Source: DTPU01 sp963827855 (GTDB lineage: Bacteria > Planctomycetota > Phycisphaerae > Sedimentisphaerales > Anaerobacaceae). Taken from it: a stretch of DNA of 64,000 nucleotides. Positions within the stretch are counted from its first letter, which is position 1; every line of letters starts with the position of its first letter. This document shows positions 17,220 through 25,112 of the stretch, in pieces. The notes beneath the pieces were generated by a model. It was not told where the DNA came from. It saw only the letters and a program-made list of their open reading frames with translations, and searched no databases. The stretch is taken from the NCBI GenBank assembly GCA_963827855.1, contig CAWHBY010000004.1, positions 124,001-188,000 on the forward strand, given 5' to 3'. Both the position numbers and the translations under genes were made by a program.

Positions 17220-19311
17220 CTCCCGCTTGGCCAGGCCTTCCAGGGTGCACTCGGTGATCGTGTCGGAACCGCTCGGTGTCCACCTCCTCGACGATGCGGC
17301 TCTTGATGCTCTCCTCCGTGAGGTTGTGGACGTACATGTCGCGGATCATCTTCTCAAGCTGATTCGCCGGGAACACGTCACCCAGGACATTGAATACCTT
17401 GCCTGTGCGGTTGGGGTCCAGGTCGTCTTCGATCTTCTTGACGCGGTCGAAGAGCTTCTCTATCACCCGGCCTTCTCGCGTGTTGGTTGCCACGAAGTTG
17501 AGGATGAGGCAGTCCTTCTCCTGGCCGTAGCGATGGATACGGCCCATTCGCTGCTCCAGACGGACGGGGTTCCAGGGGATGTCGTAGTTGATCATCAGCC
17601 AGCAGAACTGGAGGTTGATGCCCTCGCCGGCTGCCTCGGTGGCCACCATCACCTGGGCGCCGTCTCGGTCACGGAAGATCCGCTCGGCATGGAGGCGCGT
17701 GCCTGGGGTATCGCGGTCACCGATCTTCATGCCGCCGTGGATCTGGGTGACGCTCAGGCCCCACTGGGTGAGCCTATCTACCAGGTAGTCAAGGGTGTCC
17801 TTGTGCTCGGTGAAGATCAGGAGCTTGGTCGAGGGGTCCTTGAACACACCCTGATCGGAGATCACGTCGCGAAGCTTCACGAGCTTGGTCTCGACCTCTC
17901 GCTGTTCCAGGACGCATGCCTGGTCGATCAGCCTGGTCAGTTGCAGGATCTCTTCTCGCAAGGCGGCCGGATCTACGGATGCCACAACCTCTTCGAGCTC
18001 GGCGATAGGATCTCGTGCTGTTCGTCATCAGGCAGCTCGTCGTAGTCATCGGGAAGCTTCTTGGCGATCTGGTCCTGCCGGTAGGCCTGGGGATCTTCCA
18101 GGATTCGTTCACGCTTCTCGCGCATCCGCTCCAGGCTCCGCCGGGCCGCAAAGATGCTGGAGGCCAGACGACGCTGGAGCATGGCCATGGTGAAGCCGAT
18201 GGCCCGGCCAGTGGCTGCATCAGCAGTCTGTGCCCTGATGGACTGGTCCTCGACATAGCGGGTCAGCGCATCATAGAAGTCCCACTCATCGTCGGTCGAT
18301 CTGGAAGGGAACCGTCTGGACCTTCCGCTTGGTGAACAACTTCTTGATCTGGCCTGTGTCTGGGTCCGGGAAGGTGACCAGGGCTTCTTTGGTGCGGCGC
18401 AGGTAGAACGGCGCGGAGTTGCGCTGCATGGCCTCTTCCAGACTCTTGACATCGCCGTACACGTCCGCGTCAAGAAGCCGTAGGAACAGGCAGAAGTTCT
18501 CCGGGTCTCCTTTGTGGGGTGTGGCGGTCATGAGCAGGAAGTGGTCCGTCATAGCCGACAGGGCCTCGCCCAGCTTGTAGGCCAGGGTCTTGTGATCAAG
18601 GCTGGACGGCGCTCATCTTGTGGGCCTCGTCCACGATCACGAGATCCCAGGTACTGCGTAGGAGGCTCTCGCGGGCGTCATCGATCCGGGACACCCAGGA
18701 CACGGAGGTGATGAGCTGGTTCTTGTCCTGCCAGGGGTTCGTGCCGTAGTTGGCCCGAAGCACGTCGCCTCGCACGATCTCAAAGGACTCCCGGAACTTG
18801 TCCTTGAGCTCTCGCTGCCATTGGAAGGTCAGATTGGCCGGGGTGATGATGAGCGTCCGCTTCGACCAAGCCGCGGATCTTGAGCTCCTTCAGGAGAAGA
18901 CCGGCCATGATGGTCTTGCCAGCCCCGGGGTCGTCGGCCAGGAGGAAGCGAATCCGTGGGCAGCTTGATGAAGTAGTCGTAGACCGCTTCGAGCTGGTGG
19001 GGCAGCGGGTCCACCCGGGCGATGGAGAGTGAGAAATAGGGATCGTACTCATACGCCAGGGCCAGACGCATCGCCTCGATGCCCAACCGGAAGTGCACCG
19101 GATCGGCGTCAAAGGGCGGGGTGTCGGAACTGACCTGGAGCGTGGCCAACTGGCTGCCATCCAGGACCGGCTCGTAGACCTTGCCAGAGTCCAGCCCCTT
19201 GCCAATCAGCTTCACAGACTGCCCCAGAGATGTAACCACGAGAACCTGGACCGGCTCTGGGAAGAGGGAACTCCTGACAATGTCGCCGGGTTTCAGGGGC
19301 CTGGAACTCAT
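15834..19311 (-). pseudogene. SNF2-like helicase with DUF3883, broken by six frameshifts in this sequence
   Basis: Read across frames this is one helicase of about 1,150 residues. Pieces in order: N-terminus 19311 to about 18957; Walker A (ADDPGAGKTIMAGLLLKEL) to about 18866; LIITPANLTFQW through the DEAH box VIVDEAHKMS to about 18600; FLLMTATPHKGD to about 18297; DEWDFYDALTRYV to about 18008; helicase C domain (IHGGMKIGD, ATEAAGEGINLQF, RLEQRMGRIHRYGQ) to about 17262; then the rest with a DUF3883 nuclease-like tail (GFDLISRK, VRFIEVKGRADTGEIALT). Five sites are +1 and one is -1. All motifs survive and no internal stop is needed, so recent damage or sequencing error fits better than old decay. 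It is the first gene of the defence operon and ends in an ATGA overlap with the OLD-like gene. Confidence 0.85.
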
Positions 19312-20331
19312 ATGCCCCCGCCCGCCGCATCTGCTCTTGCCTCGGGGGCGATACTGTTAGGGTGCCGCCGGGCAGGCAGGCCGCAGGTGTGCCAGCAATC
19401 AGAGAGGCCTTCACATGCCCAACTCGCCATCAGCTACTCCACGGGGGCAAACGCCGCAATTTCAGCGTCCCGCTCACGGGTGCCTATGCCTTCCCTCGAA
19501 GGCCAAAGCACCGGACCGCCTGATACTAACGCGCGGTGTCAGCGAATGCAAGTTGCTGAAATGGACTGCAACTTGGTGTCAGCCAAGGACTAGAGGGCGA
19601 ATGTTGGAGCCACTCATGGTTTGGCCGCCGCGTCCCGTTGCACGACCCAGTCAGCCCCACATCAACGGAGGGATGCTCATCTCGCAGTACCTTGCGGAGA
19701 AGGCTTCGCAATTGGGCTGCTTGAGCGGGAACAGGCCCGCAGGCTGGCCAGAATCCGTAGCTTCGACGACGCGCGTCTCTGAGACCACCCCTAGGGTAAC
19801 TGATGGAATCCCAGGGATAGGCAATCAGGCGACAGCACAGCGTCCTTGGCGGCCTTGGAGAGCCATCGCTGGTTGCCTGAGGCATGAGATCAGTTGTCCG
19901 AGTTAGGCTGCGCCACCACTCCTGAGGGGCAACATGGTTTCTGAAAGCCTTGCCCAACGTGTGGAAGACCTTGCACGCTACTGACAAAGCACTGACAAAA
20001 CCTGCCATTCTGTTGTGAATGGACGCCGGCGATAAGTCAAAGATTCACAAGACTTTGGAATCGCAGCCTTCCCGTCATCCATCTTGGCGTGCTTTCCTCT
20101 GCGGGTGGCCGCGGATTGTCAGAGCCAACTACATCGCAATCTATGGCAGGCTCAGACCTATTTTAGACAAGAATTGTCTCCTATTACCCAAAACCCCGAA
20201 ATTCTTCGGGGGCGACTGGGGAACGCTCGCTCGCCGAGGCGATGGGGGGCATGGGGGGTGCCCTGAAGAAGGGGTCTCGATCGCCCGCGGGCTTTGCCGT
20301 GGCTGACCTGCGCGCCGTGCCTGCTGCCTGG
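19312..20331. other. About 1 kb without a supportable gene, in the element
   Basis: No reading frame here has convincing protein character. The stretch holds an intrinsic terminator for the small-terminase operon (20190-20211, minus), a 15-base inverted repeat AGACAA-GAA-TTGTCT at 20165-20179, and two direct copies of CTGACAAA at 19981-19988 and 19992-19999. The spacing suggests a control region with operator or recombinase-arm sites ahead of the defence operon. I saw no clear promoter for the helicase gene. Confidence 0.4.
20190..20211 (-). terminator. Intrinsic terminator after the small-terminase operon
   Basis: On the minus strand the stem CCCCGAA/TTCGGGG with a four-base loop (20194-20211) is followed by TTTT (20190-20193). 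It lies about 120 bases after the stop of the terminase-like gene. Confidence 0.55.
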
Positions 20332-20925
20332 TCATGGCATGTCCCCTTGCTCTGCCCGGTCGTGCTGTGCTGGCTCTGTGCCGTCCGGCGTGGCTGGCAG
20401 GCTGGATACTGGCGGCGGCTCGAAGGCTGTTTGGTACTCAATGCAGTCAGGTGCCGGCAGGCCTGGCCGTAGCGTGCTGAACCGCAGTGACGCAATCGCC
20501 TTCGCCTCTGCCTGCTCCGCCTCGGTCAGTTCCTGTTGGCGATCTGACGTCTCCAGGACCAGCTTCTCGCTCATCCAGCCCAGCATTTTGCCCATGACCT
20601 CGATGGCCCGGACGACATCAGCAGCGCGGGCAGAAGGGTCTGCGATGATTGAATCAAGGATGCGAAGGGCTTTCTCTCGCCTATCCTGGCTTCCCGCCTC
20701 AATCTCCATCCGCTTGTCGAGGACCTGCCGGCAAAACTCGCTGTCTTTCGCCAGTCGGCGGGGCAGGTGTGTCTGCGAGTAGCTCCGGCTGTACCCTGCC
20801 GCCTCGCCTGCCCGCGTGATGCTCCACCCATGCTCAGGCAACAACTCGATGATCCTCTGTCGCCTTGACTCTGTCAGCCTGAGGCGGAGGCACCGCCCGT
20901 CCGTTCCCGCATCCGCTGTGTTCAT
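20332..20925 (-). CDS. Phage terminase small subunit-like protein
   Basis: This 197-residue protein has an N-terminal helix-turn-helix typical of small terminases: ESRRQRIIELLPEHGWSITR, then AGEAAGYSRSYSQTHLPRRL. An alpha-helical segment follows (DVVRAIEVMGKMLGWMSEKL, then TEAEQAEAKAIASLRF), with a proline-rich disordered tail. Small terminases bind the packaging site and direct DNA into capsids. No large terminase is present in the window, which fits a satellite that redirects a helper phage's motor. GAGG lies nine bases before the ATG, which overlaps the preceding stop as ATGA. Another phage or transposon HTH protein remains possible. Confidence 0.65.
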   Translation of the reverse strand: MNTADAGTDGRCLRLRLTESRRQRIIELLPEHGWSITRAGEAAGYSRSYSQTHLPRRLAKDSEFCRQVLDKRMEIEAGSQDRREKALRILDSIIADPSARAADVVRAIEVMGKMLGWMSEKLVLETSDRQQELTEAEQAEAKAIASLRFSTLRPGLPAPDCIEYQTAFEPPPVSSLPATPDGTEPAQHDRAEQGDMP

Positions 20926-21137
20926 GTGCGATACCTCGTACTCCTGTGTTGCTGGATTGGGCGCCGTCCACGCGGGCGGTCGCGTTGTTCTCGTTCAGGG
21001 CCTGCCCCAGGATGGCCGATCTGGGCCCCGGCCCGTCCCCCGGTGCCCGGCCTGGGTGTGGATCGTGCCTCCTGGGCCAGCCTGCTGCGTGGGGCGTATG
21101 CAGACAGGCTCTTCGTTGTGCCTCTGGCGATGGTCAC
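20922..21137 (-). CDS. Small Arg-rich protein in the small-terminase operon
   Basis: This 71-codon frame starts at GTG 21137. I do not recognise the protein, which is strongly basic (REQRDRPRGRRPIQQHRS). The case for it being real is its fit: its GTG overlaps the stop of the upstream gene as GTGA, and its TGA overlaps the ATG of the terminase-like gene as ATGA. It therefore fills the space in an otherwise continuous chain of overlapping genes. It could be a nucleic-acid-binding accessory. Confidence 0.45.
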   Translation of the reverse strand: MTIARGTTKSLSAYAPRSRLAQEARSTPRPGTGGRAGAQIGHPGAGPEREQRDRPRGRRPIQQHRSTRYRT

Positions 21138-21415
21138 TGGCGATCCTCCAGGCTGGCCAACACCTCACGGCAGATCCTCTGGCTGACCTCCACAGGCAGC
21201 CGCAGCAGGTCTGCCTTCAGCTTGGCCGGATCAGGGATCGCCCCTGGGGATTCCTGCCGGGTGCCATCCTCTGCCGGCAATGCACCTCCGCCGAAGTGCT
21301 CCAGGTTGCCGATCAGGACGCAACACGCCTGGGTCCGGTTGCAGCCAGCCGCGCGGCCTTGGTAGCCACAATCTGGGCCTCGGAACTCAAATGGGCAAAG
21401 ACGTTGATCGTTCAT
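21134..21415 (-). CDS. Small protein with phage tail-tip-type cysteine motif
   Basis: This 93-residue protein has an N-terminal half with the pattern CPFEFRGPDCGYQG, then CNRTQACC, ending in GNLEHFGGG. The same spacing of cysteines and the closing G-N-x-x-x-F-G-G occurs at the end of phage minor tail protein L and related tail assembly proteins, where the cysteines bind an iron-sulfur cluster. Here it is a stand-alone small protein. The C-terminal half is helical (LKADLLRLPVEVSQRICREV). It overlaps both neighbours by four bases. The family resemblance is mine from motif reading. Confidence 0.55.
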   Translation of the reverse strand: MNDQRLCPFEFRGPDCGYQGRAAGCNRTQACCVLIGNLEHFGGGALPAEDGTRQESPGAIPDPAKLKADLLRLPVEVSQRICREVLASLEDRQ

Positions 21416-21723
21416 AGGGTCGCCTCCTTCAGTGGGGAATGGGTCAGGGCCAGGATCTGCTGCCGGGCGGACTCGGACAGGTGTGGCCAGGCCGTCACGA
21501 CAGTGGTTAAGCGGGGGTCTTGGTGCAGCAGAGTGGCCAAGCCAGTGGCAAAGGCAGAATCTGCCTCTTGCGCAAGTGCTTGTGTGGCAGGCTTTAAGGT
21601 TTTATGGTCAACTGACTCTGGATCAGTTAGTCTAGGTCCGACTCCTAGTTCCCCAGTTTCCTTCCTATCTTCATTACAGGCCCTTAGTGAACCCCTCTTC
21701 TCTTCCTCAGGGCACAGTCTCAC
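21412..21723 (-). CDS. Uncharacterised small protein opening the small-terminase operon
   Basis: This frame has 103 codons. The N-terminal part is low in character and the true start may be further in. The C-terminal LTTVVTAWPHLSESARQQIL resembles a short motif (aWp.Lpe..R..Il.l) that I associate with hypothetical proteins in Planctomycetota, often near mobile genes. The stop overlaps the ATG of the cysteine-motif protein. I cannot assign a function. Confidence 0.45.
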   Translation of the reverse strand: MRLCPEEEKRGSLRACNEDRKETGELGVGPRLTDPESVDHKTLKPATQALAQEADSAFATGLATLLHQDPRLTTVVTAWPHLSESARQQILALTHSPLKEATL

Positions 21724-21839
21724 CTCTGCGCAGGCCCGACCTGGCGACGGGTTGGGAAGCGGCTTGCCTGCGGCCTGTCGTCCGACGGACTATCCTGCTT
21801 GACCTGGGGGGTCAGTTTAATGTATCACCGTTAGTAGGC

Positions 21840-23492
21840 ATGAGTACATGGCGTACATATCCCACGAGCCCAAGTGACACAGGGCATCGCCGCTCCCGGT
21901 CGGTCAACGGCCCTCGCGGGCCAGGAAGGATGGTCGGCGCGGTCGCGGCCCTCATCGGCATTGCCTTGATCGCAATCTGGCTCAGGGCCGTACGGGGTGG
22001 GGAGGCCTCGGATGCTGTGGTGGCCACCTTCGCGGCCAGGAAAGGCCCTCTGACTATCAGCGTGCCGGTGACAGGGGCGATCAAGGCCCGTGAGCAGGCG
22101 GTGATCTGCAATCAGGTCCAGGGTCGAAGCTCCATTGTCTGGATCATCCCCGAAGGCACTGAGGTCAAGAAGGGTGATCGCCTCGTCGAGTTGGATACCA
22201 GCTACTTGCGGGATCACAGGCTCGTACATGAGAGCAGGGTCGAGAATGCCACGGCAGCCTGCACGGTTGCCGAGGAGGACCTCGCGGTGATCCAGAACCA
22301 GGCCATCAGCGATGTCCATGAGGCGGAGACCGTTCTTCTACTTGCCCAGCGGGACATGGAGAAGTACAGGGACGGGGAGTACCCCAACAAGGTGAACGCA
22401 GCCCAGAATGAGATCGCCCTGGCAGAGGAGGAATTGGCGGGGGCGGAGGAGACGCTCCGGTGGTCTAACCGGCTCTTTGAGGAGAAGTACATCTCCCTGA
22501 CGGAGAAGCAGGTTGACTCCCTGTCGAGGAGTCGAGCCTACATCAAGGTCCAGATCGCCAAGAATAACCTCAGGCTGTTGGAGCAGTACGCCGGCAGGAG
22601 GGAGATCGCCAGGCTGGAGAGCGATGTATTCCAGGCGAAGATGGCCTTGGAGCGGGCCCGACGCAGGGCAAAGGCCAATCTGGTCCGGGTTGAGGCCAGG
22701 GTAACCACCAGGAGACGGATACTTGAGCATGAGATGGAGCGGCTGGCCGACGTCGACGATCAACTCGCCAAGTCAGTGCTCGTGGCCCCGGCGGATGGGA
22801 TGGTCATCTATGCGACGACCGTACAACGCGGCGGAGCCCGCATGTTCGATAGCCGCCAGCCCCTGCAGGAAGGGGTCCAGGTTTTTGAGCGGCAGGAGTT
22901 GTTCTACCTCCCCGTGGCCAAGTCCTGTATGGCAGAAGTGAACATCGACGAGTCCAGCCTCGACAAGGTCCAGCTTGGTCTGCCCGTGCGCGTCAAGGTC
23001 GCCGCCGTAGGAGGCAAGGAGTTCATGGGGACCCTGGCCCGAATCGCACCTCTACCCGATCCCCAGAGCATGTGGATGAACCCCGACCTGAAGCGCTACC
23101 TGTCGCAAGTCTACTTGGATGAGACAGATCCTTCGCTGCGAACGGGCATGAGCTGCAGGGTGGAGATCGTTGTGGCGCAGTACGACGAGGCGATCTACGT
23201 CCCGATCCATGCCGTGGTCCGGGTCAAGGGACGGCCGACCGTGTACGTGCTCAAGTCGGACGGAACTCAAGAGGAACGGCCTGTTGAGGTCGGCTTGGAC
23301 AACAACAGCATGGTGCGGGTCACCCACGGGCTCGAGGAAGGCGAATCCGTGGTCATGGCCCCTCCGGTGAAGATCCTCGCCGAGGACGCCGTCTCCCAGC
23401 CTGGGGATGCCAATTCGCCTGCCGATCGGATGACGCAGCGGATCATCGAGAAGCTGCAGGCTGCGGAGCGCAGGTCGCAGAAGAACGTCTGA
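21840..23492 (+). CDS. HlyD/MacA-like membrane fusion protein
   Basis: This has 550 residues from ATG 21840; the frame is open further upstream but without protein character. A transmembrane segment (MVGAVAALIGIALIAIWL) sits near residue 30. A barrel-sandwich half follows (ITNVP-like strands around GAIKAREQAVICNQVQG), then a long alpha-helical hairpin around residues 120-310 (LAEEELAGAEETLRWSNRLF, ERARRRAKANLVRVEARV) and the second half-motif LVAPADGMVIYATTVQRGG. The C-terminal beta domain ends VTHGLEEGESVVMAPPV. It would link an inner-membrane ABC transporter to an outer-membrane channel. No transporter subunit is adjacent. It is the first plus-strand gene after the mobile element. Confidence 0.8.
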   Translation: MSTWRTYPTSPSDTGHRRSRSVNGPRGPGRMVGAVAALIGIALIAIWLRAVRGGEASDAVVATFAARKGPLTISVPVTGAIKAREQAVICNQVQGRSSIVWIIPEGTEVKKGDRLVELDTSYLRDHRLVHESRVENATAACTVAEEDLAVIQNQAISDVHEAETVLLLAQRDMEKYRDGEYPNKVNAAQNEIALAEEELAGAEETLRWSNRLFEEKYISLTEKQVDSLSRSRAYIKVQIAKNNLRLLEQYAGRREIARLESDVFQAKMALERARRRAKANLVRVEARVTTRRRILEHEMERLADVDDQLAKSVLVAPADGMVIYATTVQRGGARMFDSRQPLQEGVQVFERQELFYLPVAKSCMAEVNIDESSLDKVQLGLPVRVKVAAVGGKEFMGTLARIAPLPDPQSMWMNPDLKRYLSQVYLDETDPSLRTGMSCRVEIVVAQYDEAIYVPIHAVVRVKGRPTVYVLKSDGTQEERPVEVGLDNNSMVRVTHGLEEGESVVMAPPVKILAEDAVSQPGDANSPADRMTQRIIEKLQAAERRSQKNV

Positions 23493-23603
23493 GTCCGCTC
23501 GTCACATTGACGAGGTGCGGTATGTTGTGGATCGCTGGAGAATGGACTACAATTACTACCGATCGCACAGTTCTCTGGGGAATAGGTCGAACGGAGAAGG
23601 CAT

Positions 23604-24983
23604 ATGAACAAGACCAAGTTGATGTGCACGGTGTTGGTGGTGCTCCTTGCTGGCACAGGCATGGGACAGGTATCGGCGTCCAGGCGGACCGTCCGATCCG
23701 CCTGTCTGGTCAAAGTGTCCCAGGATAGTCAGAAGGAGATCGTAAGCCAACTTGCCGGTACCGCTGACGTGGCTGGCAAGGCTGCAAGAGACGTCCTCGG
23801 ATTAGACAAGGGTGTGCCGATAGGCTACACCGTCATGGGTTTGGGTGTGGTCAAGTTGACCACCGACCTCCCGTCCGAGGTCGCGTCCAAGGCCAGCGCG
23901 TTCTGGAATGCCGTGGGCGTCAACCTCAGCAAGGCAATGGAGCAGGCCTACAAGGAGAGAGTGGACCAGATCCGAATGCAGCTTGATGAGGTGGAGCGCC
24001 AGAAGGCAGAGACCTTGGCCAGACTCCAGGGATCGGCCCCCGAAAATCTCCGCACCCGGGCCACGCAGGAACAACTCCAAAGGGAGGCGGATCTCACAGC
24101 ACTCAACTCCAACATGCCGTTGGCCGACGCCATCGAGCGGTTGCGCAGTGCGGCGAATCCACCCCTTCGGATCGTGGTCCTGTGGAACGACCTGAAAGGA
24201 AACAGGATAGATCAAGCCACGCCGATCGGGATGGATGGAATCAATCCGGTGAGGCTGGAAACGGCCCTGAAGCTGCTTGTCAAGGCCGTCGGCAGTTCCT
24301 GCAATCTCGACTACGTTATTGATGACGGTGCGATCACTATTGCCAGCCGCCAGACCCTTCAGTCCTTGAACCGGGATGCACCCACCGATCCGGAAGGAGG
24401 GGGATCTTCAGAGCAGTTGGCTGCCAAGCAGTATGAACTGAACAACAAGCTACAGTCGTCTGAGATGGAACTCACATCCCTCCAGGCTCGTAGACAGGCC
24501 ATCGAGCAGCAGAGCGCCGTGCTGAAGAAGAGGATCGATGAGCGGATCGCGGGCGATTCACTGCTCGGCGACCTCAAGCGATTTGCGGATCTCCAGACCG
24601 AGACAGAGGGCAAAATAAGGACCCTGTACCAGCCTGGGCCGGCGGCGGAAAAGGCTGCGGAGGAGGCATTGGAGCGGTTGATCAAGGCCAAGAGCGAGTT
24701 GGACCGGCATAGGGAGGCCGTGGCCCAGGCCGCTGGGGGAGACCTGCTGGCCAAGTTCCTCTCGGAGCTGTCCGAGCTCTCGGTCCGCCAGGCCGAGTTG
24801 GAGGCCCAACAGGGCGTGACTCGCGACCAGTTGAGGAAGGCCGTGACCTCGGTGACGCAGAGGATCGACCGCGATCTCACCATGAGGTCCCTCAAGGAGG
24901 CTGAGGAGCGGATCTTCAACCTTAGGCAGGGACTAAAGAACCTCCAGCCGCCCGCGATCACGATCAGCGGGGCTGGGGACTGA
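23604..24983 (+). CDS. Secreted STN-domain, coiled-coil protein
   Basis: This 459-residue protein has a signal peptide ending near residue 25 (MCTVLVVLLAGTGMGQVSA). A first helical segment covers residues 95-160. The middle, from MPLADAIERLRSAANPPLRI through YVIDDGAITIA, has the layout of a secretin/TonB short N-terminal (STN) domain. A long coiled coil follows (SSEMELTSLQARRQAIEQQS to the end). STN-like modules in planctomycetes often occur in periplasmic proteins without a secretin barrel, as here. It lies 111 bases after the membrane fusion protein with its own GGAG site. The partner is unknown. Confidence 0.6.
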   Translation: MNKTKLMCTVLVVLLAGTGMGQVSASRRTVRSACLVKVSQDSQKEIVSQLAGTADVAGKAARDVLGLDKGVPIGYTVMGLGVVKLTTDLPSEVASKASAFWNAVGVNLSKAMEQAYKERVDQIRMQLDEVERQKAETLARLQGSAPENLRTRATQEQLQREADLTALNSNMPLADAIERLRSAANPPLRIVVLWNDLKGNRIDQATPIGMDGINPVRLETALKLLVKAVGSSCNLDYVIDDGAITIASRQTLQSLNRDAPTDPEGGGSSEQLAAKQYELNNKLQSSEMELTSLQARRQAIEQQSAVLKKRIDERIAGDSLLGDLKRFADLQTETEGKIRTLYQPGPAAEKAAEEALERLIKAKSELDRHREAVAQAAGGDLLAKFLSELSELSVRQAELEAQQGVTRDQLRKAVTSVTQRIDRDLTMRSLKEAEERIFNLRQGLKNLQPPAITISGAGD

Positions 24984-25030
24984 CCCCATGAGGACCTATG
25001 GAGCGGCCGCGTAACGGACCAGTGGGTCTG

Positions 25031-25060
25031 GCCCGCATCTCGCCGCTAGCGGCGCCGGGC
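25031..25060. terminator. Possible bidirectional hairpin between convergent genes
   Basis: GCCCG (25031-25035) and CGGGC (25056-25060) flank a perfect 14-base palindrome CGCCGCTAGCGGCG at 25041-25054. It lies between the stops of the STN-domain gene and the malic enzyme gene. There is no T-run, so termination is only a suggestion. Confidence 0.35.
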
Positions 25061-25112
25061 TCATGTGGTGCAGGCGACGGGCCACAATCCAACTGAAAGG
25101 CCGCAGGCCAGC

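Larger units (their letters stand above)
1..21780. mobile_element. Putative integrated element, satellite- or ICE-like, carrying a defence operon (left end outside window)
   Basis: All supported genes from position 1 to 21,723 lie on the minus strand, and the strand switches at about 21.8 kb where chromosomal-type genes begin. The set includes a tyrosine integrase, an XRE regulator, two AlpA-like excisionase-type proteins, a primase-helicase, an HTH replication-type protein and a terminase-small-subunit-like gene, with an anti-phage-type operon as cargo. No large terminase, portal, capsid or tail-tube gene is visible, which is what a packaging-hijacking satellite would look like. The right boundary is inferred only from the strand switch. 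No attachment-site repeat can be shown because the left end is outside the window. Confidence 0.6.

Noticed and set aside
19415..20008. Frames on both strands in the element's non-coding kilobase
   Set aside because: None has domain character, a ribosome binding site or overlap with neighbours, unlike every accepted element gene.
1..21780. A complete prophage
   Set aside because: No capsid, portal, large terminase, tail tube or lysis gene can be found in the 21.8 kb visible.
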